A DNA stretch of 64,000 nucleotides from Legionella lytica (lineage in GTDB: Bacteria; Pseudomonadota; Gammaproteobacteria; Legionellales; Legionellaceae), in assembly GCF_023921225.1 (NCBI RefSeq), contig NZ_CP071528.1:186001-250000 (forward strand), written 5' to 3'. Made by a program: the position numbers and the translations under genes. Shown here in pieces: positions 17,828 to 26,569 of the stretch. The notes beneath the pieces were generated by a model. It did not search any database. It was not told the DNA's origin and worked only from the letters and a program-made list of their open reading frames with translations. The stretch's first letter is position 1, and every line of letters begins with the position of its first letter.

Positions 17828-20800
17828 TTAAGTAACTTTCCAAAAATGCTGCTTTAAATGTTTTTCCAGTTCCTCAACCATTGTTGCAATATTAATATCA
17901 CCATTACTTTTTTTAAAACTGTACTTTCCGGTAAAGGCAATATGCGCCCAAGCAATAGGTGATATTCTAATAAATTCATCAATAATGTTTTGGCTAACTC
18001 CTTCTTTAAGCATTTTTTCATAAATAGTATTCAAAATAATACCGTTGTAGGCAATGATACAGTTTGCAACAAGTCTTACTGCATGTGCACTGACTCGATT
18101 ATTAACAATTTTCTTTCCCTTAAAGACCCCACGATAAACTTTCCTAATGAGACCTTGCAATTGGTGATAAGCCTCTGTTCGATTTCTTGCTGCACGTATG
18201 GCCTTCCTAAGCGCCATGTTATCTATTAAATTTAATACATGCGTAGTTTTTAATATTTTATTGTACTCAAAAAGTGCTTTTTTTAATCTTCCATACCGAG
18301 CAGAAGAGTTTATTTTTTTAACGATGATGCTCTGAGTATTTTCCTGCAAAAGTAAGGAGAGTAAAACCCGTAATATCCCTCTTTCCTCAGATTTAATCAG
18401 ACCTTTATTAATAACCCCACTAGGACGAATAATTCCAGTGTAGTGATCAACTGATTTAACTGAAAACAAATCATTTGTCGCTTCTTTAACATTTTTTATA
18501 CTTGGAACATATTCAATATCTATTGAATCCAGTATAACAAAATTGAGTTGATTTAAAGAGTGGTTGTCTCCAGTCACCATGTCAATATCAATGTCTGTCT
18601 TATTGCCAAAGATTACATCATAGAGACAGTGTCCTTCATACTCGTTAGGTCCAATATTCTTGGCATTCACAGCAACAAAATTTGCAATTAATGTATACAC
18701 AGAAAGCCCAGGTTCCTTACCAAGAAATTTTTTTGAATATCTTGACTGAATTGTACTTTCACTAGTTGGAAGCTTTTGCCCGTCTGCATCAGCTAATAAT
18801 TGTAAATCCATTAAATTCCATTGTTTAAAAATAGGCAATGAATGGAGTAAATTGCTTGCTATATCATTCGCAGGGCATAAAGTATCCACACGAATGAAAT
18901 CTTCATGAGTTGATCGCAAAAGATTATGGCTAAGATCTGACATATCAGCCATTTTTTCCTCACCAATACCAAAGGCATCGGACAGTACGCACGCATTAAC
19001 AACCAAAGGAACAGGCTTTCTTTTTTTATGATAACGGGTTTTCATGTGGGTAAATGCACGCCACATATCAACGTGATTACCAATATGCATAGTAATATCA
19101 GGGATTTCTACTTGTGTGAGGGTCTTAAAAAAAGCATCATCTAGCTTATCCAGGCTATCGTAGCCTAGACTCCACTCTTGCTCACCAGATTTAGTTTCTT
19201 TTATCAGAAATCCAGGATTTTCGCCAAGACTAATGCGTTTTGTTGCCCTATCCCACGTGTTATCTAGGACGTTAAGCACTTCATCTAAGTGCTCACTGCA
19301 ATAGATTGGAATATTTGGATAACCAAATTCATGGGCTATTTTTTCTACATCATCCACTAACGCATCATCAATTAAATCATGGTCTATGTCACAATAAGAG
19401 ACACTTTCATTGCAACAGAGCAGTCCTTTATCTAAACGACGATACATTTTTTGATAGACAAAAAATTCAAATAAATGGGGATCTACATGCTCATCAGTTG
19501 GATTTGCTTTCAAGTAAGGAATCATTGTTTTAGAGATGGCGTCCTCCAAATCCTTTGGCAGCTTAAATGATGATGGACTTTTATCAGCACCATAGTGTTT
19601 TTTGAGTAAATCGATAAGCCTCATAATATCGCTGTCTTTTTTATAAAATACGAGCGGTACTGCTAACATAATAGGCCGGAGATACAATGCAATTTGCCTT
19701 GATGATTCCAGAAAAAATGCCCATTTGGCTGCTTTTTTATCAAATACACTGCCTTCCAAAAATTGTGCAAGAGCAGGGAACTGTTCCACTGGTAAAATAT
19801 TATAAGCTTGGTGGTTTAGCTCATCATGGGTTAAATTATGCTTACGATTTGGAAACCATTTTAGAAATCGAGCCAATTTTGGTAAGTCAACAACCAAACC
19901 TGAACTATGCTCAGCCATTGCCTTTTCAGCATATATTTTACCCTCATTCATTATACCTCTGGTGTGATATATAAAGCTGGTAATTAAGTGATCCATAATT
20001 TGTTGATAACGATGATATACAAAACACAAAGCTTGAAGCCATTGTTGTGGCTTACTTAAACGTCTGAGCCTAGAAGCCGCGTACTGTTCCGCTAAATCAG
20101 CATAATAGCGAATAGAGTTCTTGGATATTTTGAGTCTTGGGAGGAAGCTTTTTGCAAAATCATATAATTCGGCAAGTCTCAAGGCCTTATCTACCTCAGC
20201 CTTGATAGCCTTATATTTAAAATTCTTCTGATCCAACCGGATTACATTCAATGGAGTTATCCCATCCTCTTTATTGATTAAAACCGACAGTTGTTCTTTT
20301 TTTGATTCTGGAATAACTGAAATAAGTGCATCAAGTCGAGCATCTTCTATTGAATATGCATTGGTAAACATATCCTGTATGGTGCGATACGAAGGTAAAA
20401 CAATCTGTTGATTACTAAAGTAGTTTAATAATTGTCGTAGAGCATCATGTCCTTTTGGGTACAGCTTGATCAGCTCACTTAAATGAAGCTGAATTTTGGG
20501 CTCATACGGTGGCTGCCAATCTTTAAAGCCAAACAACAAGAGAATATCAGTTTTTTGTTTTTGATAAGTTTTAAAATCGATTTGACCTGTAAGTCCTAGT
20601 AGGTGTTCCCCGAAATATTTTCCTAAAATAAATTGTGAGTCATTATCTTGGCCTAAATTAAATTTATAAAACTGTTGCTTGGCCTTAAAATACCCAAGCA
20701 ATCGAATAAAATAAATCTGTGCCTTCGTAGTGCGATATTTTTTGACGATGAGCATTTCCTCATCCGTTATTGAAAAATACAACTCTCGTTCAGCTTTATT

Positions 20801-20872
20801 AAATTCAGGGATAGCATAAATGGCTTCAATTTCTTGATCAGATAACAGGTTTATTCGATTAGGGCTATACAT
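17828..20872 (-). CDS. tnpA: Tn3-family transposase
   Basis: The 1014-aa protein has the full length of Tn3-family TnpA. Residues about 1-170 match the N-terminal DUF4158-type DNA-binding region (LLSDQEIEAIYAIPEFNKAE). The catalytic DDE region follows: first Asp in ADADGQK (about 696), second Asp in VTGDNHS (about 765), Glu in FEYNK (about 868). The end has RTEAYHQLQG and SPIAWAHIAFTGKYSF. It catalyses replicative transposition between the 38-bp ends. The start at 20872 is an ATG (MYSPNRINLLS). It is transcribed away from the resolvase gene. Confidence 0.96.
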   Translation of the reverse strand: MYSPNRINLLSDQEIEAIYAIPEFNKAERELYFSITDEEMLIVKKYRTTKAQIYFIRLLGYFKAKQQFYKFNLGQDNDSQFILGKYFGEHLLGLTGQIDFKTYQKQKTDILLLFGFKDWQPPYEPKIQLHLSELIKLYPKGHDALRQLLNYFSNQQIVLPSYRTIQDMFTNAYSIEDARLDALISVIPESKKEQLSVLINKEDGITPLNVIRLDQKNFKYKAIKAEVDKALRLAELYDFAKSFLPRLKISKNSIRYYADLAEQYAASRLRRLSKPQQWLQALCFVYHRYQQIMDHLITSFIYHTRGIMNEGKIYAEKAMAEHSSGLVVDLPKLARFLKWFPNRKHNLTHDELNHQAYNILPVEQFPALAQFLEGSVFDKKAAKWAFFLESSRQIALYLRPIMLAVPLVFYKKDSDIMRLIDLLKKHYGADKSPSSFKLPKDLEDAISKTMIPYLKANPTDEHVDPHLFEFFVYQKMYRRLDKGLLCCNESVSYCDIDHDLIDDALVDDVEKIAHEFGYPNIPIYCSEHLDEVLNVLDNTWDRATKRISLGENPGFLIKETKSGEQEWSLGYDSLDKLDDAFFKTLTQVEIPDITMHIGNHVDMWRAFTHMKTRYHKKRKPVPLVVNACVLSDAFGIGEEKMADMSDLSHNLLRSTHEDFIRVDTLCPANDIASNLLHSLPIFKQWNLMDLQLLADADGQKLPTSESTIQSRYSKKFLGKEPGLSVYTLIANFVAVNAKNIGPNEYEGHCLYDVIFGNKTDIDIDMVTGDNHSLNQLNFVILDSIDIEYVPSIKNVKEATNDLFSVKSVDHYTGIIRPSGVINKGLIKSEERGILRVLLSLLLQENTQSIIVKKINSSARYGRLKKALFEYNKILKTTHVLNLIDNMALRKAIRAARNRTEAYHQLQGLIRKVYRGVFKGKKIVNNRVSAHAVRLVANCIIAYNGIILNTIYEKMLKEGVSQNIIDEFIRISPIAWAHIAFTGKYSFKKSNGDINIATMVEELEKHLKQHFWKVT

Positions 20873-21043
20873 TAATTACTTGGATACCTATTATTGAAAA
20901 CGTTCGTTTTTGAGTAGATTAAACTACGTTAGGGTAGATCCCCGTTTTTATTGGATTCTGTTATTCTCAATAACCATTCTTGATATTGCTTTCTTACTGC
21001 ATTATACTTGATATGAGTTTTGAGAAAAGAGGACAACGAGTAA
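20873..21043. promoter_or_regulatory. res: Divergent promoter region and likely resolution (res) site of the transposon
   Basis: The 171 bp between divergent tnpA and the DUF4160-DUF2442-resolvase genes is the only sizeable gap in the element apart from its ends, and Tn3 res sites normally lie in such a position. It contains partly inverted stretches (for example AAAACGTTCGTTTT near 20895) but I could not delimit subsites I-III. Assignment is by position. Confidence 0.45.
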
Positions 21044-21304
21044 ATGCCAACAATTAGTGCATTTTATGGAATACTGATTCAAATGTTTTGGGGTGATCAT
21101 GCGCCACCTCACTTTCATGCCTTATATGCAGAATATGAAGTGCTCATTGATATACATACACTTGAAGTAATTAGGGGCTCTATGCCTCGTCGAGCATTGG
21201 CTTTAGTATTGGAATGGGCATTTGCACACCGCGCAGAGTTACTTGAGGATTGGACATTATGCGAACAAAATCAGTCACCAAAGAAAATATCGCCCCTGGA
21301 ATAG
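21044..21304 (+). CDS. DUF4160 domain protein
   Basis: The 86-aa protein has the DUF4160 signature: MPTISAFYGILIQMF, the HAPPHFHALY metal-site-like histidine motif (about residues 20-29), YEVLIDIHTLEVIRG and a C-terminal RALALVLEWAFAHRAEL helix. DUF4160 genes are very often paired with a downstream DUF2442 gene, as here, and the pair has been proposed to be toxin-antitoxin-like; its activity is not something the sequence shows. It overlaps the next gene by 46 nt and is passenger DNA of the transposon. Confidence 0.9.
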   Translation: MPTISAFYGILIQMFWGDHAPPHFHALYAEYEVLIDIHTLEVIRGSMPRRALALVLEWAFAHRAELLEDWTLCEQNQSPKKISPLE

Positions 21305-21576
21305 TATGCACTGCTCCTTGGCGTTTAACAAAAGTAAAACCACTACAAAATTATGAAATTGAAGTCGAATTCAATGATGGCACACATGGTTTTGTTGAAA
21401 TGATTACATTAATAATGAGTGAGCGAGCGGGCATTTTTGCTGCACTTAAAGATAGAGACGTCTTTAATCAAGCCCATCTTGAATATGGGGTATTAACTTG
21501 GCCTGGAGAAATTGACTTAGCACCAGATGCGATGCACGATGCAATCAAACAAAAGGGTCGCTGGGTTTTATCATAG
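21259..21576 (+). CDS. DUF2442 domain protein
   Basis: The protein is 105 aa from the ATG at 21259 (an in-frame TTG at 21250 also exists). The signature is WRLTKVKPLQNYEIEVEFND then GTHGFVEM, and a C-terminal LTWPGEIDLAPDAMHDAIK, matching the DUF2442 family. It overlaps the DUF4160 gene by 46 nt and is followed after 10 nt by the resolvase gene, so the three are likely co-transcribed. It may act with DUF4160 as a regulatory or toxin-antitoxin-like pair that helps keep the element. Confidence 0.9.
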   Translation: MRTKSVTKENIAPGIVCTAPWRLTKVKPLQNYEIEVEFNDGTHGFVEMITLIMSERAGIFAALKDRDVFNQAHLEYGVLTWPGEIDLAPDAMHDAIKQKGRWVLS

Positions 21577-21586
21577 AGGATTTGTT

Positions 21587-22144
21587 ATGTTGGTTGGTTA
21601 TGCGCGTGTTTCAACAATTGATCAAAATCTGGAACTTCAACTTTCTGCATTGAAGGAAGTGGGCTGTGAGAAGCTATATCAAGATCACATATCAGGAACC
21701 AAAGCAAATCGCCCAGGTCTCGATCTAGCTCTTGAAGTATTGAGAAAAAATGACACTTTGGTTGTTTGGAAATTAGATCGATTAGGACGAACTGTTAAAG
21801 GATTGATTGACTTAGTTAATCATTTGCATCAGAAAGAAATCCACTTTAAAAGCATTACCGATAATGTCGATACGTCCACACCAGCAGGCCGTTTCTTTTT
21901 TCATGTTATGGCAAGCCTTGCACAAATGGAACGTGAATTAATGGCCGAACGAACTAAAGCGGGCTTAGCTGCTGCGAAAGCAAAAGGTAGAGTTGGTGGT
22001 CGTAAACGAAAAATGACTCAAAGCAAAATTGAGTCGGCTAAACAATTACTGTCTTCTGGCTCGTTACCTCGGGATGTTGCACAAAATCTTGGGATATCTA
22101 TACCAACTTTGTATCGATGGATACCTGCTTCTAACCAGGGATAG
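21587..22144 (+). CDS. tnpR: Serine resolvase of the Tn3 transposon
   Basis: 185 aa from the ATG at 21587, which has AGAGGA 6 to 11 nt upstream. The upstream in-frame start at 21527 would overlap DUF2442 and is less likely. The catalytic domain begins MLVGYARVST (active-site Ser9), with WKLDRLGRTVKG and AEMERELM-like (LAQMERELMAERTKAGL) helix E, followed by a C-terminal HTH (LPRDVAQNLGISIPTLYRW). It resolves cointegrates at res. It differs clearly from the resolvase tail at 12855-13079. Confidence 0.95.
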   Translation: MLVGYARVSTIDQNLELQLSALKEVGCEKLYQDHISGTKANRPGLDLALEVLRKNDTLVVWKLDRLGRTVKGLIDLVNHLHQKEIHFKSITDNVDTSTPAGRFFFHVMASLAQMERELMAERTKAGLAAAKAKGRVGGRKRKMTQSKIESAKQLLSSGSLPRDVAQNLGISIPTLYRWIPASNQG

Positions 22145-22212
22145 GAAACAAAGCTCCGTATAGTTACTATAATAATAGAATAATTCTTACAAAACAAAAC
22201 CAGAGAAAGACC

Positions 22213-23250
22213 ATGCCTGAACCTATTGCCTATATATATAGACAAGCTCGCGACTCCAAGGGGAAGATTAATGCTGATGCTTTGGGTAGTCTGATACCTA
22301 AAGACACGGTGGAAGAAACAATGGAAGGTGATCGCATTCTTTATATTCATCAGCCACCCTCTACTGAAACTCAACCAGGAGTTTTAATACTCATGGATGG
22401 CGAACAAGAAATGCGGCCAGGGGATTCTGTTAAATCTACCCCTGCAATTTTAGATGAGTTGTGTAAAAAGAAACAAATATCTCCACAAGTCACTGTATAT
22501 ATTCCTGCACCGGAGGATAGGATAGGTGAGTACGCTTGTAATAAAGAATTCGCTGATTTTTTAAGTAATAAACTTGTCCCTCTGCTTCAAGAACCTCCAT
22601 TTGGATGTAGTAAACGCCGAGAACAAACAACAATAGGTGGCACCAGCTTTGGTGGGCTTGCAGCAACACATGCTGCACTTACAAATCCTGAAACATTTGG
22701 TAATGTTCTTTCTCAATCAGGTGCTTTCTGGTGGAATAAAGATTGGAAAGGATTTGATAAATTTGAGGAGTGGGGAAAGGCAGCCAAAACATCAATACTT
22801 GAAACAACTAAACAAGCAACGGCGATGGCGTGGTTGAGTAAAATACCTCATAAAGATGGCTTGCCAATAAAATTTTATCTAAGTGGTGGTGAAATTGAGG
22901 AAGGTAAAACTCCTAGTTTAAATGGTGAATCATTCCCTGGAGCAATTACATTAAACAAGGGGTTGAGTTTACAGTTAGCCGAACGTGGACATATTGTAAA
23001 AACAGAAATTAAAAGAGGAGACCATAATTACGACTCTTGGCAAGCTGATAAACCAACGGCGTTGCGAACGTTGCTCCCTAAACCAACACCACAGTTAATA
23101 TCCGAGAAAGAAAAAACAAACCAATATAGAGATCATGTTAGAGAAATGAGGCGACCTGAGCCAGGATATATGGCACCTACAGAGTCATCTAAGGCAAAAG
23201 AAAGAGAAAAATTTAGTCCTTTGCACACAACACCAAAACCATGGAAATAA
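22213..23250 (+). CDS. Enterochelin-esterase-like alpha/beta hydrolase, transposon cargo
   Basis: The 345-aa protein has an alpha/beta-hydrolase fold of the Fes/esterase D (COG2382) type: strand LILMDGEQ (about residues 56-63), nucleophile elbow GGTSFGGLAA (Ser at about 147) and catalytic His in GDHNYDSW (about 276). There is no Sec signal. After the domain (from about 295) a polar, charged tail follows (PEPGYMAPTESSKAKEREKF), rich in Glu and Lys near the C-terminus. It lies between the resolvase gene and the right end of the transposon on the same strand. Family members cleave ferric-siderophore esters or other esters. The substrate is unknown, and a secreted or translocated role is only a guess from the tail. 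Confidence 0.85.
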   Translation: MPEPIAYIYRQARDSKGKINADALGSLIPKDTVEETMEGDRILYIHQPPSTETQPGVLILMDGEQEMRPGDSVKSTPAILDELCKKKQISPQVTVYIPAPEDRIGEYACNKEFADFLSNKLVPLLQEPPFGCSKRREQTTIGGTSFGGLAATHAALTNPETFGNVLSQSGAFWWNKDWKGFDKFEEWGKAAKTSILETTKQATAMAWLSKIPHKDGLPIKFYLSGGEIEEGKTPSLNGESFPGAITLNKGLSLQLAERGHIVKTEIKRGDHNYDSWQADKPTALRTLLPKPTPQLISEKEKTNQYRDHVREMRRPEPGYMAPTESSKAKEREKFSPLHTTPKPWK

Positions 23251-23321
23251 TACATATCAATGGCTATTATTTTTATTTCCTAGCGCTTTAATTAAAACCG
23301 AATTAATTGTTGGGGTTTTCC

Positions 23322-23359
23322 TGAAATCCCACTTTTTGTCAGTTCTTCCACAGGACCCC
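23322..23359. repeat. Tn3 terminal inverted repeat, right
   Basis: 38 bp ending with CCCC, an exact reverse complement of 17731-17768. The stop of the truncated kinase reading frame (23292) lies just inside the element. Confidence 0.96.
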
Positions 23360-23364
23360 TATCT
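23360..23364. repeat. Target-site duplication, right copy (TATCT)
   Basis: Matches 17726-17730 exactly. See the transposon entry. Confidence 0.95.
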
Positions 23365-23927
23365 GATTCCATTTTTAATAACTCAGCAAAACCCACAATC
23401 CCGGTTAATGGAGTGCGGATGTCGTGGCGCATGTTCTCCATAAACTCTGTTTTGGCTTGGTTTGCTGCTTCAGCAGCTTCCTTGGCAAGGTTTAATTCTA
23501 ACTCTCTTTGTTTTATTTCGGTGATATCAACAGCGATTCCAGTTACCCCATAGCAGGTTCCTTGTGTGTCAAAAAGCGGGAACCCTCTATCCAGTATCCA
23601 GCGGATAGAACCATCGGGTCTGATGATGCGATAGTGTTCCTCATAGCGAGCCTTTTCTCCTTCAACTTGAATTTTTCTAGCCATTTCATGAATGGGATGA
23701 TGGGTTTTTGCATCTTCGGGATGTAAAAAAGTAATCCATAGTTCTGGGTTGTGGTAAAGCTCTTGTCTTGGCCTTCCCCATATTTTTTCATAAGAGGGGC
23801 TGATGTATTTTATTGCACTGAAATCAGGACTGCTAATCCAATACACTTGGTCACTGAATTCGGTATATTTTGATAAAAAGTCACCGACATTATCTAAATT
23901 GAGTAGAAACATAGAATAAGCATCCAT
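23360..23927 (-). pseudogene. Hybrid histidine kinase, N-terminal part (PAS-HisKA), cut off by Tn3 insertion
   Basis: The ATG at 23927 opens a protein with a PAS domain (residues about 20-145, PAS_3-like: [46 protein letters not shown]), a short coiled linker and a HisKA box [15 protein letters not shown] (phospho-His168). After about residue 189 the frame enters the transposon and stops at 23292 after 22 foreign residues. The rest of the kinase is at 16221-17725. No transmembrane segment is visible, so the ancestral kinase was cytosolic. It is divergent from the aminotransferase gene at 24009, with 81 bp between them. Confidence 0.93.
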
Positions 23928-24008
23928 GTCATTAATCCTAATTTAGTTAAATTTTAGCACATAAGTTATAATTAATGATTACAAGACTTTAACGAACAGG
24001 GTTGAATT

Positions 24009-25793
24009 ATGTTAACACCAGAAGGATCAGATGCAGGAAATATAGACAGAATCATGCTCTTATCGATGTGGGCAAAACACCTGGATACAGAACAGATAAA
24101 GCAAAAACTGATTTATGCTGGAATGGGAAAGCCTACCTTTCGTATCAATCCTTATATGGTTCAAGCGTTTGTTGCCTATTGGGACTGCATCCAAAAAAGG
24201 CTGGGAGATCTTATCAATAAGACAACGGATGAGCATGTTGCCATAGATTATGGAGATCCTCGTGGAGAGGAACAAGCTTTGCTGGACATGGCTAAAGCAA
24301 TGACCCAATGGTATTCCACGGAAGTCTCTACAAAAGACCTCTTGTTCACCGTGGGAGGTGCGGGTGCTTTAAAAGTAATTTTTGACACATTTAATGAACC
24401 AGGGTCCCATTCACCTCAATATCGAGTGATCACGCCATTTCCTTATTACACCTTATATGCAAATGAGCGTCACATATTACATCCCATTGAGGTGATGAAT
24501 GAGTCTGGATATCGTTTGAGTCTTAATAACCTTAGAACAAGCATCGAAGATGCGAAAAAAGCAGCCAAACTCGATGGCATTCCCCCGAAAGTCCTATTGT
24601 TGTGTAATCCCAATAACCCCTTGGGTACGGTGTTATCGGTAGACGAGTTAGGTTATGTGGCTACTGTACTAAGAGAACATCCTGATTTAAATTTAGTGAT
24701 TGACGAGGCGTATGCCGAAATGGTTTGGTTAGATGAAAAACCGACTTCAATCCTTGAGCTGGCTCCAGACCTTAAAGAGAGAGTCACTATTTTACGTTCG
24801 GCAACAAAAGCACATTCAACGGCCGGAGAGCGAATGGCGCTACTCATGAATTTTAATCCGGAACGTATGACCCAATATCGTACTAAGAATATTTCAATGA
24901 TTGGCCATGCGCCACGCTCGGCGCAAATAGCATATGCCTCTGCCATGAGCCATTTTAATGATAAAGAAGCCAATGAGTTACGCGTCTTTTATGAACCGAA
25001 ACTTCGCTTTGTCCAACAAAAGTTAGGTGAACTGAACGCGTTAATGCCGGATCCAGAATATAGGATTGAGGGCACTTTTTATGTGATGGCTGATTTAAGT
25101 GACTTAATAGGGATGGACATACCTATTGAAGCCTCCGCGGCCCTTGGGCATGGGGGGGCTGTGAACACCTGTGAGGAGTTAGTGTATAGCTTACTTTTTA
25201 AAGAATCCATCATGCTTGCCCCGAGTCAATATTTTGGATTAGCGCCTAGCTCGGCCTTTTGCCGCATCACGTGCAGTGGATCTGAAGAGGATTTATCTAC
25301 GTTAATGGATAGGCTGGGTCGCTGCTTACTGACAGAGCGCGTAAACCAGAGAAAAAAGCTTCTGTTGGCTATTGAAGATGAATTACAGCCCTTGGAGTTA
25401 TCGCATCCACTGATTTATCAGCGCCATAAAGCATCCCTTGATGCGTTTAAAGAGGAAACAAAAAACCATGTTGAACTAGTAGAACAGAACAAAGCGTTAC
25501 AGATGGTGTTATCTGAGGTGAAAGAACATATCCTGTCGTTAACAGGAAAAAGTGAGCCCCTTAGGACAGAAGCCTCTCAAAGTTTCTTCATGCAACACCA
25601 GGACAACACGCTTGAGAAAAAAATAAAAAAGGAGATGGATGCTGAATGGATAGTTTTTATTGATGAAATAGCTTCAGAAGGTCCCTTAAAAGAATATTTA
25701 TTGAATTTACCTCCCAAAGAACGCATGAGTTTTAAACCTTGGACTGAACGCTTAGCATTAAAACAAATAGGAGATGCCCCTTTTGTGCATTAA
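24009..25793 (+). CDS. Class I/II PLP aminotransferase with long C-terminal extension
   Basis: 594 aa. Residues about 40-410 form a fold-type-I aminotransferase: GDPRGEEQALLDMAKAM, the NPNNPLGTV substrate/PLP loop (about 200-208), VIDEAYAEMVW with the PLP-ring Asp, and the Schiff-base Lys267 in RSATKAHSTAGERM. Typical members end near residue 400-430, whereas here about 170 more residues with coiled-coil character (LEEDELQPLEL-like, HVELVEQNKALQMVLSEVKE) follow. Donor and acceptor are unknown; related enzymes serve amino-acid and natural-product biosynthesis. It is divergent from the disrupted hybrid kinase, which suggests a former functional link, and stands alone on its strand. Confidence 0.88.
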   Translation: MLTPEGSDAGNIDRIMLLSMWAKHLDTEQIKQKLIYAGMGKPTFRINPYMVQAFVAYWDCIQKRLGDLINKTTDEHVAIDYGDPRGEEQALLDMAKAMTQWYSTEVSTKDLLFTVGGAGALKVIFDTFNEPGSHSPQYRVITPFPYYTLYANERHILHPIEVMNESGYRLSLNNLRTSIEDAKKAAKLDGIPPKVLLLCNPNNPLGTVLSVDELGYVATVLREHPDLNLVIDEAYAEMVWLDEKPTSILELAPDLKERVTILRSATKAHSTAGERMALLMNFNPERMTQYRTKNISMIGHAPRSAQIAYASAMSHFNDKEANELRVFYEPKLRFVQQKLGELNALMPDPEYRIEGTFYVMADLSDLIGMDIPIEASAALGHGGAVNTCEELVYSLLFKESIMLAPSQYFGLAPSSAFCRITCSGSEEDLSTLMDRLGRCLLTERVNQRKKLLLAIEDELQPLELSHPLIYQRHKASLDAFKEETKNHVELVEQNKALQMVLSEVKEHILSLTGKSEPLRTEASQSFFMQHQDNTLEKKIKKEMDAEWIVFIDEIASEGPLKEYLLNLPPKERMSFKPWTERLALKQIGDAPFVH

Positions 25794-26027
25794 ACAGTTG
25801 CATGAAACGCTTAGTGCTTGGAAACGTGCACGCCCATTATCGCTCCTGTAACTGATGGCTACATGGCCTCAGGAGTTGGCTTTCAACAGCCACTTTGATG
25901 TTGTTTAATGGACTTCAATTTCTGGAGCCGTGCCATACTCTTCTTGAGGGTATAGAAAATTCAAATAGTAAAAGAATGATTTTTGTACAGCAATATTATT
26001 GTAGTTTATGACTGTTTTTGTTGTGAA

Positions 26028-26530
26028 TCAGGGAAGAGGGATAGAACCAAGAATAAATTTACCCCAAAATGGGATGTAAATTGTCGAATTTTTGAAAAAG
26101 AGGCTTTTCAATTGCTGCTCTTTTGTTAATCCGCTCTGCGTAACAGAAACATGAAGATGCACATGCCAGTTAAGCGTTCTACCAAAGGTATGTAGGGCCA
26201 TAAAGATCCCCTTTGCTTTGGCTAATTTATTGAAAATTTTTCCCACAAGCCCGGGCAGCTGATTCAGCAGGTGGCGGTTTACCAGAAATAAATCACTTAT
26301 GGCTTTGGGCATGGTAAAGGTAATGTGCTGCCATGGGCAGGGTGGAGGCAGTTCTTTATTCTTTTGCAGCCAGTTGTCCGTGCAATTTTGCCACAGGCAC
26401 TGCAGCCCCGATCTTTACAACTGAAGTGGACTCGATTTTCATGGGTACACGAGGGATTAGAGCAATGATAATGCGCATGGCCGCGCATGTAATGACGGCC
26501 CCTTAGTATTTTATTGATGCTGTAATCCAC
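26028..26530 (-). pseudogene. IS91-family transposase pseudogene
   Basis: The minus strand encodes a zinc-binding N-terminal region (MDYSINKILRGRHYMRG, CSNPSCTHENR, CKDRGCSACGK). A frameshift near 26375 moves WLQKNKELPPPCPWQHITFT into the frame of MPKAISDLFLVNRHLLNQL, and then comes the HUH-type catalytic motif LHTFGRTLNWHVHLHVSVTQ. The frame stops at 26028 shortly after, and the Tyr-containing C-terminal part is missing. This is an IS91-like rolling-circle transposase with one frameshift and a lost 3' end. Confidence 0.85.
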
Positions 26531-26569
26531 GCTCTCTCTGATTCCACCAAACTCTGAATAAAACTACGG

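Larger units (their letters stand above)
17731..23359. mobile_element. Complete Tn3-family transposon (5,629 bp)
   Basis: Perfect 38-bp terminal inverted repeats (17731-17768 and 23322-23359, both reading GGGGTCCTGTGGAAGAACTG... inward) and a 5-bp TATCT duplication bound the element. It carries a Tn3-family TnpA on the minus strand and, divergently, a DUF4160 and DUF2442 pair, a serine resolvase and an esterase-like hydrolase. It interrupts a hybrid histidine kinase gene. Perfect ends, an exact duplication and intact tnpA and resolvase genes suggest a recent, possibly still mobile insertion. Confidence 0.96.

Noticed and set aside
21527..21586. 20-codon N-terminal extension of the resolvase
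   Set aside because: The canonical resolvase start MLVGYARVST is at 21587 with a good ribosome-binding site; the extension overlaps the DUF2442 gene.
24653..24973. 106-codon minus-strand ORF
   Set aside because: Lies within the aminotransferase gene, whose frame carries the PLP Lys and conserved motifs.
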